From Rhodobacteraceae bacterium 63075 (lineage in GTDB: Bacteria > Pseudomonadota > Alphaproteobacteria > Rhodobacterales > Rhodobacteraceae), in contig QVMW01000023.1 in the NCBI GenBank assembly GCA_003417655.1, positions 1 to 44,545 of the forward strand: a stretch of 44,545 nt of DNA, read 5' to 3'. Made by a program: the position numbers and the translations under genes. Below, piece by piece: positions 8,807 to 16,366 of this stretch. Under the pieces are notes generated by a model, which saw only the letters and a list, made by a program, of their open reading frames with translations, was not told the DNA's origin and did no database searches. Position 1 is the first letter of the stretch, and each line of letters begins with the position of its first letter.

Positions 8807-9556
8807 ATGGACATCGAAAAATACCTTGCAGAGGGCGGTGTTCTGTCGAATCCGTCCAACGTGCCACCGCGCTATAGGGCTGAGCTTATGAAGCTCATGG
8901 CCACCTTCGTGGACAGCGAACTGGCCGGGGCAGCAGGTTTCGCTGACATTATCAACTGCGGCCCCGGCATCAAGGAGCGGATTGCCGCGGCGCGGATTGT
9001 ACTGGAGAAAACCGATCACGCTGAGCGCGTGCTCGCAGTGATGGGCGAATTCGGCGCGGATGAGAGCCGCTACGTAAATGCCCACCCGTGGGCGGCACGA
9101 CTGGACCGTGACGCGAATATCGGAGCGAGCCGCTCGGAAAATGACATGCGCCTTGCGCTCTTCAATTACCCGCTCACAGGCTGGACCGACGCGGTTGTGA
9201 TGAACTTGCTGATGGGACTTGCAGTGGATGAGCAATTGAAGGACATGGCGCTTGTGTCCTACCAACCTCTCGCGGAGGTTCTGCGCGAGATCACACCACG
9301 CGAAGCCCGGCACACGGAATTGGCGCGCGAGGGCGTCGAGCGGCTCATGAGCGAAGACAAACGCGCCGAGATCGAGGCGGGCACGGCCTATTGGTGGCCG
9401 CGGGTGGCGGCCAGTTTCTCGACAGCAACCGACGAAAAATTTGCGCGCCTAAAGGCGGTTGGCCTCCGCAGCGTCAGCGGCGCGGAGCAGCGCAAAGCCT
9501 GGGAACGCAAGGCGGCAGCGGTTCTTTCAGAATTTGGGCTTGCAACGCCAAACTGA
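8807..9556 (+). CDS. PaaA-like ferritin-fold protein, sixth gene of the epoxidase operon
   Basis: A 249-residue protein of the Paa_catabolic (PaaA/PaaC) family placed 11 bases after paaE behind AAGGAG. Alignment by eye with PaaA of this window shows matching ligand positions: E38 (VDSELAGA), H71, D128 in FNYPLTGWTD, and the second Glu-x-x-His pair E166/H169 (EARH). The first pair is broken: the glutamate thirty residues after E38 is K68 in EKTDH. A normal diiron centre is therefore doubtful and the protein may act as a structural or regulatory partner, as PaaC does. It is clearly not a second PaaA, being 80 residues shorter. Its function is not established. Confidence 0.8.
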   Translation: MDIEKYLAEGGVLSNPSNVPPRYRAELMKLMATFVDSELAGAAGFADIINCGPGIKERIAAARIVLEKTDHAERVLAVMGEFGADESRYVNAHPWAARLDRDANIGASRSENDMRLALFNYPLTGWTDAVVMNLLMGLAVDEQLKDMALVSYQPLAEVLREITPREARHTELAREGVERLMSEDKRAEIEAGTAYWWPRVAASFSTATDEKFARLKAVGLRSVSGAEQRKAWERKAAAVLSEFGLATPN

Positions 9557-9562
9557 GCTTCG

Positions 9563-9583
9563 GGCTCTTTCTTGGAAAGAGCC
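9563..9583 (+). terminator. Perfect 9-bp hairpin just after the epoxidase operon
   Basis: GGCTCTTTC (9563-9571), loop TTG, GAAAGAGCC (9575-9583). It starts seven bases after the last stop codon of the operon. No T-run follows, so it may be a weak or factor-assisted terminator, or a 3'-end stabiliser, between the convergent paa and paaR transcripts. Confidence 0.5.
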
Positions 9584-9646
9584 AAGCAGATGCAGATGGT
9601 AAACTCTTGGATTTGCACTGGGGAATCCCTGTCAAAAAGTAGGGTA

Positions 9647-10243
9647 TTATAGCGCTTTGAGCCCGCTGATCATCAGGTCGGCCACATGGGCGGCATATAC
9701 GCGCCTCTCAGCCTCGCCTGCACCGCCGGCCCACATGTAGTGCCAATTGAGCATGCCGAAAAAGGACATGGTTGCGGCGCGCAATTTTCTTGGGGCATCG
9801 TTGAACACTTCGGGGGCGTTCTCCCGGATCACGCTCGCGACGAGGCGGACCATCTCGCGTTGATAGTCCTTGAGAATCTGTACCTGTTCGTCCGGTAAAT
9901 GCGCCATGCCCGCGCTTTGAACGCGGTGTGCATTGTCCGCGCCCTGGTAGGCCAGCAACAGCTCTGTTGCGATCAGGTCGAGTTTCTCTGGTGGCGTGCG
10001 GCTTGAGAGATCAAGCCCCATCAAGCGATCGCGCAGATCGCGCAGGTGGCTATCCAGTAGATCGAAGAGAAGGGCATCTTTACCGTCATAATAGTGATAG
10101 ATGTTGGCCTTCGAGATCCCGGCTTCTTCTGCCAGCGCGGACATGCTCGCTCGGTCAAAGCCTTGCTGCGCAAAAACGCGCGCTGCTGCATCAAGAATGG
10201 AGTCGCGTTTGGCACCGTGATCCTTGGCCTGAGTTCTTGCCAT
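9647..10243 (-). CDS. paaR: TetR-family regulator, PaaR type
   Basis: A 198-residue TetR protein. The N-terminal helix-turn-helix reads ILDAAARVFAQQGFDRASM then LAEEAGISKANIYHYY. The C-terminal ligand domain is helical. It lies three bases after paaK as the last gene of paaG-paaI-paaK-tetR, the usual place of the TetR-type phenylacetyl-CoA-responsive repressor (PaaR) in proteobacteria. From family knowledge it is expected to release DNA when phenylacetyl-CoA accumulates. The palindrome at 12829-12842 in the paaG/paaZ intergenic region is a plausible target. Assignment as PaaR rests on context. Confidence 0.8.
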   Translation of the reverse strand: MARTQAKDHGAKRDSILDAAARVFAQQGFDRASMSALAEEAGISKANIYHYYDGKDALLFDLLDSHLRDLRDRLMGLDLSSRTPPEKLDLIATELLLAYQGADNAHRVQSAGMAHLPDEQVQILKDYQREMVRLVASVIRENAPEVFNDAPRKLRAATMSFFGMLNWHYMWAGGAGEAERRVYAAHVADLMISGLKAL

Positions 10244-10246
10244 GGA

Positions 10247-11557
10247 TCAGCCTTGCCCGCGGTTGTCGATTACACGGACCGCTTTACCCTGGCTGCGCGC
10301 CACGGAACCGGGATCACCGACAACCACTTCCGACGAAACCCCGATCATATCCTTGATATGCTTTGTCAACATGCGCGCCGATGCTGTGCGCGACAGCTCG
10401 TCTGCTGCGTCGGGGAGAGCCTCCACATGGACGCGCATGGCATCCATCCGGCCTGATTTGTAAAGCTCGATCTGGAAATATGGCGCCAGCCCACCGGTCG
10501 CCATAACCTGCTCTTCGACCTGCGTCGGAAAAACGTTTACACCGCGCAGGATTATCATGTCGTCTGACCGGCCCGTGATCTTTTCCATGCGCCGCATCGA
10601 ACGAGCCGTGCCGGGCATCAGACGCGTCAAGTCGCGCGTGCGGTAGCGGATCATGGGCATGCCCTGCTTGGTGAGCGTGGTGAATACGAGCTCGCCCTTT
10701 TCGCCGTCGGGCAAGACTTCGCCGGTTTGAGGATCGATGATCTCGGGATAGAAATGGTCTTCCCAAATATGAAGCCCATCTTTTGTTTCGACGCACTCAT
10801 TGGCCACGCCCGGGCCGATGATCTCGGAAAGCCCGTAGATATCGACGGCATGCATATCGAAGGCTTCCTCCACCTCCTCGCGCATCGCGTTGGTCCAGGG
10901 CTCCGCGCCGAAAACACCAACATCCAGCGAACAGGCCCTTGGGTCGAGCCCCGCCTTGTGAAAGCCTTCGAGGATGTTGAGCATGTAGGATGGCGTCACG
11001 AGAATGCCCTGTGGCTCGAAGTCCGTGATCAGGGAAACCTGCTTCTCGGTCTGCCCACCGCCCATCGGAACGACCGTGGCTCCGAGCCGCTCAATGCCGT
11101 AATGCGCGCCCAGCCCCCCTGTAAAGAGCCCGTAGCCATAGGCATTGTGGATCGTATCACCCCGCTTGAGCCCCGAAGCGCACAGGCTACGGGCAACGAC
11201 CTCGGCCCAGACGTCGATATCCCCTTGGGTATAGGTCACGACCGTTGGCTTGCCGGTCGTGCCGGAGGAGGCATGAATGCGCACGAGGTCTTCGCGCGGG
11301 ACGGCCGTGAGACCAAAAGGGTAGTTCGCCCGCAGATCATCCTTGTAGGTAAAGGGGAATTTCGCCAGGTCGCTCAGCTCACTCAGATCATCGGGGTGAA
11401 CGCCTGCGTCATCAAAACGCTCACGATACATTGCCACGTTTTTATAGGCGTGGCTCAGAGACTTTTTCATGCGCTCGAGCTGCAAAGACATGATCTCATC
11501 GCGCGAGGCGATCTCGATCGGATCGAGGCTTTCCTTGGCAGGTGTCAGATCTTTCAT
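10247..11557 (-). CDS. paaK: Phenylacetate-CoA ligase PaaK
   Basis: A 436-residue AMP-forming ligase that activates phenylacetate to phenylacetyl-CoA, the entry step of the pathway. Recognisable motifs are HASSGTTGKPTVVTYT (phosphate-binding loop), YGLSEIIGPG (adenine site), YRTRDLT and a C-terminal domain beginning near GRSDDMIILRGVNVFP. Length matches the family. Its ATG at 11557 overlaps the paaI stop (ATGA), and paaR follows three bases downstream. Confidence 0.95.
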   Translation of the reverse strand: MKDLTPAKESLDPIEIASRDEIMSLQLERMKKSLSHAYKNVAMYRERFDDAGVHPDDLSELSDLAKFPFTYKDDLRANYPFGLTAVPREDLVRIHASSGTTGKPTVVTYTQGDIDVWAEVVARSLCASGLKRGDTIHNAYGYGLFTGGLGAHYGIERLGATVVPMGGGQTEKQVSLITDFEPQGILVTPSYMLNILEGFHKAGLDPRACSLDVGVFGAEPWTNAMREEVEEAFDMHAVDIYGLSEIIGPGVANECVETKDGLHIWEDHFYPEIIDPQTGEVLPDGEKGELVFTTLTKQGMPMIRYRTRDLTRLMPGTARSMRRMEKITGRSDDMIILRGVNVFPTQVEEQVMATGGLAPYFQIELYKSGRMDAMRVHVEALPDAADELSRTASARMLTKHIKDMIGVSSEVVVGDPGSVARSQGKAVRVIDNRGQG

Positions 11558-12003
11558 GGCGCTTTTCCCTCGTTTTCTTGCTCTTCGAAGTGCCGGCCGT
11601 TGATCGTGCGGGAAAACCCGCGAAACTCTGCCAGCACCAACGCGTCTTGGTTGGTCACCTTCACATCGTAGATACCGCTGCGCCCTGCGTGATTGACCTC
11701 CGTCGCTTCGGCGCGCAGACGGTCGCCTTCCTTGCCGGGGTTCAGGTAGCTCATCACAGTGTGCTGCCCCACGGTTATGGCGTTTCGGCTGTTACAGGCG
11801 AAGGCAAAGGCGCTGTCGGCGAGCATGAACGAGACCCCACCATGGCATGTCCCATGGCCATTGCAGTGGTGCGCAAGCACTGTCATCTCGAGAACTGCGC
11901 GCCCCTCATCGACTTCCACCAATTGCATTCCGACCCATTGTGAGGCCTGATCGCCCGCCCACATGGCGGCTGCGGATTTCTCGGCGCGTTCCTTGGGTGT
12001 CAT
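11554..12003 (-). CDS. paaI: Hydroxyphenylacetyl-CoA thioesterase PaaI
   Basis: A 149-residue hot-dog-fold thioesterase. The active-site segment HGTCHGGVSFMLADSAFAFA contains the catalytic aspartate of the PaaI group. PaaI hydrolyses dead-end hydroxylated phenylacetyl-CoA and frees trapped CoA. The frame is open for 20 more codons upstream, but these overlap paaG. The ATG at 12003 (MTPKERAEKSAAAMW) lies one base before the paaG stop codon and fits the family. Co-transcription with paaG and paaK is evident from the overlaps. Confidence 0.94.
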   Translation of the reverse strand: MTPKERAEKSAAAMWAGDQASQWVGMQLVEVDEGRAVLEMTVLAHHCNGHGTCHGGVSFMLADSAFAFACNSRNAITVGQHTVMSYLNPGKEGDRLRAEATEVNHAGRSGIYDVKVTNQDALVLAEFRGFSRTINGRHFEEQENEGKAP

Positions 12004-12004
12004 C

Positions 12005-12784
12005 TCAGCGGCCCTTAAATTTTGCGGTGCGCTTCTCGCTGAAGGCGCTGACACCTTCGGCATAGTCGTCGCTCTCGCCGCAGATTTTCATCATGTCGGC
12101 CTCCAGCTCCAACTGTTCGTCCAGCGTGTTATTCGACGCGCTCTGAATCGCCATCTTCGTGTAGGCCAGCCCCAGTGTCGGCCCTTCCGCCAAGCTGGCA
12201 GTCAGGCTGCGCGCCTCAGCCATGAGCGCTTCGTCTGGGTAGGTCCGCCAGATGAGGCCCCAGTCTTCCGCGCGCTTTGCGTCCAGTGGCTCAGCTGTCA
12301 GCGCCAGGCCCTTCGCACGTGCTTCACCAATCAAGCGAGGGAGATGCCAACTGCCGCCGGTATCGGGTATCAAGCCGATCTTCGAGAAGGATTGAATGAA
12401 ACGGGCGCTTTCGGCGGCGACAACGATGTCGCAGGCGAGCGCGAGGCTCGCACCAGCGCCAGCCGCGACGCCATTGACCGCACAGACAACCGGACAACGC
12501 AAGGAGCGGATCAAGCGCACGAGGGGGGCGTAGTTGTCCCGAACCGTCCTGCTGAGATCGGGCGCGCCTTGGGATGGATCCCGGTCGCCCAGATCTTGCC
12601 CGGCGCAGAAGCCGCGTCCCGCTCCTGTGACAAGTATCGCGCGCGCGCCATCGTCTCGCGCATCGATAAGTGCTGTCCGCAGAGCGGCGTGCATTTCGTC
12701 ATTGAAGGCATTGAGCTTGTCAGGGCGTGAGAGAACAATCTCATACCAAAGCTCGTGCTGCTCGACCTGAATGGTGTTCGACAT
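12005..12784 (-). CDS. paaG: Ring-epoxide isomerase PaaG (crotonase family)
   Basis: A 259-residue enoyl-CoA hydratase/isomerase family protein. RGFCAGQDLGDRD and the oxyanion-hole segment AVNGVAAGAGASLALACD are seen, then the Asp region IGLIPDTGGSWHLPRL. This combination is that of PaaG, which turns the unstable ring epoxide of phenylacetyl-CoA into the seven-membered oxepin-CoA. The ATG at 12784 is preferred over one 14 codons upstream because it matches the family start. PaaF-type hydratases of the same superfamily are an alternative, but the GQDL and DTGG motifs favour PaaG. First gene of the minus-strand operon. Confidence 0.92.
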   Translation of the reverse strand: MSNTIQVEQHELWYEIVLSRPDKLNAFNDEMHAALRTALIDARDDGARAILVTGAGRGFCAGQDLGDRDPSQGAPDLSRTVRDNYAPLVRLIRSLRCPVVCAVNGVAAGAGASLALACDIVVAAESARFIQSFSKIGLIPDTGGSWHLPRLIGEARAKGLALTAEPLDAKRAEDWGLIWRTYPDEALMAEARSLTASLAEGPTLGLAYTKMAIQSASNNTLDEQLELEADMMKICGESDDYAEGVSAFSEKRTAKFKGR

Positions 12785-12828
12785 CAAGCGCCCTCCCAAG
12801 CGATGATCTGATGTTAGAGGTTGCATAA

Positions 12829-12842
12829 ACCGAACGGTTGGT
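12829..12842. promoter_or_regulatory. Imperfect palindrome, candidate PaaR operator between paaG and paaZ
   Basis: ACCGAACGGTTGGT pairs with its own reverse complement at 10 of 14 positions. It lies in the 91-base region between divergent paaG and paaZ. It resembles the ACCGACCGGTCGGT-type sites reported for TetR regulators of acyl-CoA catabolism (12 of 14 bases the same, from memory). It could control both divergent operons. No equally good copy was seen before paaJ. Confidence 0.5.
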
Positions 12843-12875
12843 CAATATATTATCGCAAGAGACAGGGAGAATGGC

Positions 12876-14876
12876 ATGCGCGAGATTTCTAGCTTTGCAA
12901 TGGGAAAGTGGGTCACGCCCGGCGAGGACGCGCGCCGCGTCGATTGCGCGATTACGGGTGAACCCTTCGGCAGAATCGGAGGTGGAGCGATCGACACCGT
13001 GGCCATGCTTGGCCATGCGCGCGATGTCGGCGGGCCTGCGCTTCGTGCAATGAATTTTCACGAACGTGCGAAGATGCTCAAGGCGCTGGCAGTGCATCTT
13101 GGAGAACAAAAGCAACAGCTTTATGATCTGAGCTTTCATACGGGTGCCACGCAGAACGACCACCTGATCGACATTGATGGTGGCATCGGAACGCTTTTCG
13201 TCTTCGCTTCGAAGGGGCGGCGCGAACTTCCTGAAAGCAAAGTCTATGTCGACGGTGACATTGAGCAGCTCTCGCGCCACGGCAGCTTTCTGGGGCAGCA
13301 TATCTGCACGCCTCTGCACGGTGTCGGCGTTCATATCAATGCCTTCAACTTCCCGGTCTGGGGCATGCTGGAAAAGCTCGCGCCCACCTTGCTTGCCGGT
13401 GTTCCGGCGGTGGTCAAGCCCGCGAGTTCCACTGCCTACGTGACAGAGCTGGCCGTCCGGATGATGCTCGAGAGCGGCCTGCTCCCCGAAGGGGCTTTGC
13501 AACTGATCTCTGGCGGGGTCGGTGATCTCTTCGAAGGGTTGACGGCCCAGGACGTGGTGAGCTTCACGGGGTCCGCCGCAACGGCCCTGACGCTTCGCAG
13601 TCATCCGGCGATCATGCGCAACTCCGTTCGTTTCATCGCCGAGCAAGACAGCCTCAACGCCTCCGTTCTCGGCCCTGATGCGACAGAGGGCACGGAAGAG
13701 TTCGATCTGTTCGTCAGGGAAGTGTTCCGGGAAATGACGGCGAAGGCTGGTCAAAAATGCACGGCAATTCGCAGGGTTATGGTGCCTGAGGGGCAGGTTG
13801 ATGCCTTGATTTCCGCTTTGTCGGCAAAGCTTGACCAGTTACGCATCGGTGATCCGCGCGAAGAGGGTACGCAAATGGGGGCCTTGGTCAGCGAAGGCCA
13901 GAAGAGGAATGTGCTCGAAAACGTCGACAAGCTCAAGCAAGAGGCCAAGATCGCCTGGACGACGGAAATCTCAGGCAAGGGCGCGTTCTGCGCGCCGGTG
14001 CTACTCTATTGTGAAGATCCTGACGGCGCGGAGCTGGTCCATACCACAGAAGCCTTTGGCCCTGTCAGCACCGTGATGGGTTATCGTGATCTGCAACATG
14101 CGGCTGAGCTCGTTGCGAAGGGCGGCGGTAGTTTGGTGACATCCCTGATCACATCTAGTGCCGAAACAGCGCGCGCTTTTGTCGAAGACGCGGCGGCTTG
14201 GAATGGTCGAATCTACATCAACAACAGCCATTCCATGAAGGAAGCGACAGGTCATGGCAGCCCATTGCCACACATGGTACACGGCGGCCCGGGGCGCGCC
14301 GGGGGCGGCGAGGAAATGGGCGGCATTCGCGGCGTCATGCACTACATGCAGCGCACAGCAATTCAGGGAAGCCCCGATATGCTCACAGCAATAGGGGACA
14401 GATGGGTGCCCGGCTCCTCGCAAGGGCAGTCATCTGCCCATCCATTTACACGGCGTTTCGGCGAGCTGTCGATCGGTGACACACTTTTCTCTCGGAGTCG
14501 GCGAGTTACCCTGGATGACATTGAGCATTTCGCGCAGTTTACGGGAGATACCTTCTATGCGCACATGGATGATGCTGCGGCCGCCCGCAATCCTTTCTTC
14601 CCGGGGCGCGTAGCGCATGGCTACCTTTTGCTCAGCTTTGCCGCCGGATTGTTCGTGGAGCCAAACGAAGGGCCCGTTCTTGCCAACACGGGCCTCGACA
14701 ACCTGCGTTTCATGAAGCCCGTGGTTGCAGGCGACGAGATAAAGGTCGCCCTGACTGTCAAACGCAAGACCAAGCGCAACGACGATTATGGCGAAGTGCG
14801 CTGGGACGTGGCCCTATCCAACCAAGAGGACGAGCCGGTCGCCTCCTATGAGCTCTTGACGATGAACGCGCTTTAA
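12876..14876 (+). CDS. paaZ: Bifunctional oxepin-CoA hydrolase / 3-oxo-5,6-dehydrosuberyl-CoA dehydrogenase PaaZ
   Basis: A 666-residue fusion enzyme. Residues 1 to about 510 form an aldehyde dehydrogenase whose catalytic residues are both present: E256 (FIAEQDSLN) and C295 (AGQKCTAIRR), the same numbers as in E. coli PaaZ. Residues from about 525 form a MaoC-like hydratase with D558 and H563 (GDTFYAHMDD) and FFPGRVAHGY. The hydratase opens the oxepin ring and the dehydrogenase oxidises the reactive aldehyde. Both halves look active, so the pathway should run to completion rather than leak to the shunt that feeds tropone compounds. The ATG at 12876 has AGGGAGA just upstream. Confidence 0.96.
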   Translation: MREISSFAMGKWVTPGEDARRVDCAITGEPFGRIGGGAIDTVAMLGHARDVGGPALRAMNFHERAKMLKALAVHLGEQKQQLYDLSFHTGATQNDHLIDIDGGIGTLFVFASKGRRELPESKVYVDGDIEQLSRHGSFLGQHICTPLHGVGVHINAFNFPVWGMLEKLAPTLLAGVPAVVKPASSTAYVTELAVRMMLESGLLPEGALQLISGGVGDLFEGLTAQDVVSFTGSAATALTLRSHPAIMRNSVRFIAEQDSLNASVLGPDATEGTEEFDLFVREVFREMTAKAGQKCTAIRRVMVPEGQVDALISALSAKLDQLRIGDPREEGTQMGALVSEGQKRNVLENVDKLKQEAKIAWTTEISGKGAFCAPVLLYCEDPDGAELVHTTEAFGPVSTVMGYRDLQHAAELVAKGGGSLVTSLITSSAETARAFVEDAAAWNGRIYINNSHSMKEATGHGSPLPHMVHGGPGRAGGGEEMGGIRGVMHYMQRTAIQGSPDMLTAIGDRWVPGSSQGQSSAHPFTRRFGELSIGDTLFSRSRRVTLDDIEHFAQFTGDTFYAHMDDAAAARNPFFPGRVAHGYLLLSFAAGLFVEPNEGPVLANTGLDNLRFMKPVVAGDEIKVALTVKRKTKRNDDYGEVRWDVALSNQEDEPVASYELLTMNAL

Positions 14877-14905
14877 CGCGCTCCGGCTTATGCTAAAGTG
14901 CCGAC

Positions 14906-15676
14906 ATGAACGTCGGCACCTCACCGCTTTTTGACCAATGCTATGAAACCCTCACTGAGCAAGGGTCGCTTAAGACATGGTCACTCATCGTAACGATTTT
15001 CGGGGACTTGGCGCCAGATGGTATCGCTGCTTTGGACAGCCAGCTACTAGGTGCGCTTTGTGCGACGTTTTCAGTTCGCCCCGAGGCTCTGCGAGTGGCG
15101 TTGCATCGATTGCGCAAGGACGGTTGGCTCGACGCGGAAAGAAGCGGGCGGCGTAGTGTGTACCGACTGAGTAAAATGGGTCAGGAACTGACCCGCGAAG
15201 TATATCGCAGAATCTATCGTTCGCCGGTGACCAAGCCATGCGATTGGCACATCATCATATCTCCTGAAGACGCCCCTGAGCAGCCTGATAGCGTGCCAAT
15301 CAATTCTTCCTTGAGCGTGTCAGCCGTTGAGCATGCCGCTTTCGGTTTCAAATCGGCGGCGGCGGATGTACCGGTTTGGTTCAAGGCGCGCATGAAAGAT
15401 GAAGAGGCCGCCTCGGACTTCAAGAGATTTGAGTGTTCGATCAGGGATTTGCCAAAGCAGGCTGAAATGTTGTCCAGTGCCCAGAGACTGTGCCTGAGAT
15501 TGCTTGTGCTCCATTACTGGCGAAGGCTGCTGCTGCGCCGTCCCGATGCGCCGGAAAGGCTGCTGGGGCCGGACTGGGAGGGTTTCGGAGCGCGAGTTGC
15601 GGCTCGGAGGGTCTTTGATGTCTTCGACCGCCCTGATCCTGTCGAGCTCTCCGGCAGCTTTATCGAGGCAGCATAG
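14906..15676 (+). CDS. paaX: PaaX-family transcriptional regulator
   Basis: A 256-residue protein with the PaaX layout. An N-terminal winged helix covers about residues 20-95, with SVRPEALRVALHRLRKDGWL as the recognition region and GRRSVYRLS as the wing. A central domain with WHIIISPE and a C-terminal helical domain with LRLLVLHYWRRLLLRRPDAPE follow. PaaX represses paa operons in enterobacteria and pseudomonads and responds to phenylacetyl-CoA. It lies 29 bases after paaZ on the same strand. Having both PaaX and a TetR-type PaaR in one locus is noteworthy; which operon each controls is not visible from the sequence. Confidence 0.88.
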   Translation: MNVGTSPLFDQCYETLTEQGSLKTWSLIVTIFGDLAPDGIAALDSQLLGALCATFSVRPEALRVALHRLRKDGWLDAERSGRRSVYRLSKMGQELTREVYRRIYRSPVTKPCDWHIIISPEDAPEQPDSVPINSSLSVSAVEHAAFGFKSAAADVPVWFKARMKDEEAASDFKRFECSIRDLPKQAEMLSSAQRLCLRLLVLHYWRRLLLRRPDAPERLLGPDWEGFGARVAARRVFDVFDRPDPVELSGSFIEAA

Positions 15677-15703
15677 GGGCTTAGGCCTGCCGTCAATTCT
15701 TTA

Positions 15704-16159
15704 TCAAGCTGGCAACGGGGCGTCTTTCTTGACCTGGTTCATCACGATCTGGCTGTGCACGCGATTCACAGCCCCGTGCGCCAGCAGAACATCGTGTATC
15801 AATGAGTTCAATGACGCCAAGTCTCTACAGTAGATGCGCAGGAGCAGATCGGCGGTGCCGGTAAGCGTCCAGGCCGAGACGATTTCCGGCTGAAACTCCA
15901 GTAGCTTGTTGAACCCCGAAGAAATTTTTGGGTCATGTGACCGTAATTCGACCTGAACAAACGCCTGAACGTCAAGCCCCACAGCATTTGGATCAAGTTG
16001 CGCGCGATACCCTTGAATAACGCTTTCCGCTTCGAGCCTTTGTCTGCGACGTGCAGCCTGGCTGGCGCTCAGGCCGAGTCGCGCGGCCAATTCCTGCGCG
16101 GTCAGCTGGGCGTTTTCCTGAAGCGCCCTTATTAACTCGGAATCAGTCTTGTCTCTCAT
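15704..16159 (-). CDS. Lrp/AsnC-family transcriptional regulator
   Basis: A 151-residue protein. It starts with an AsnC-type helix-turn-helix: DSELIRALQENAQLTAQELA, then RLGLSASQAARRRQRLEAE. The ligand-binding RAM domain follows, seen in VQAFVQVELRSHD, VSAWTLTGTADLLLRIYCRD and VLLAHGAVNRVHSQIVMNQV. It is convergent with paaX, with 27 bases between the two stop codons. The 207 bases upstream contain no gene and no structure that I could interpret. The target genes and effector, probably an amino acid, are unknown. Confidence 0.88.
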   Translation of the reverse strand: MRDKTDSELIRALQENAQLTAQELAARLGLSASQAARRRQRLEAESVIQGYRAQLDPNAVGLDVQAFVQVELRSHDPKISSGFNKLLEFQPEIVSAWTLTGTADLLLRIYCRDLASLNSLIHDVLLAHGAVNRVHSQIVMNQVKKDAPLPA

Positions 16160-16366
16160 GCGAGATTTCTAGCCTTTCTCGGTTGTTCGCGCGAGCAATA
16201 CGCAGTCTGTTCCTGAAATCGGATACGTTCCGCGCAAACAATGCGTTTCGTTCATACCGGCGTAGCGGCAATAGCGATTTCGACACGAAAGGACGGGCTC
16301 CGCGACAGAGCCGAGTCGCATTCCTAGGGAACGTCTCGCATTCGGCTGTCATTCGCGAAACCCGCA

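Noticed and set aside
12741..13754. A 337-codon minus-strand frame opposite paaZ
   Set aside because: It overlaps the well-supported paaZ and the paaG start, with no recognisable domain.
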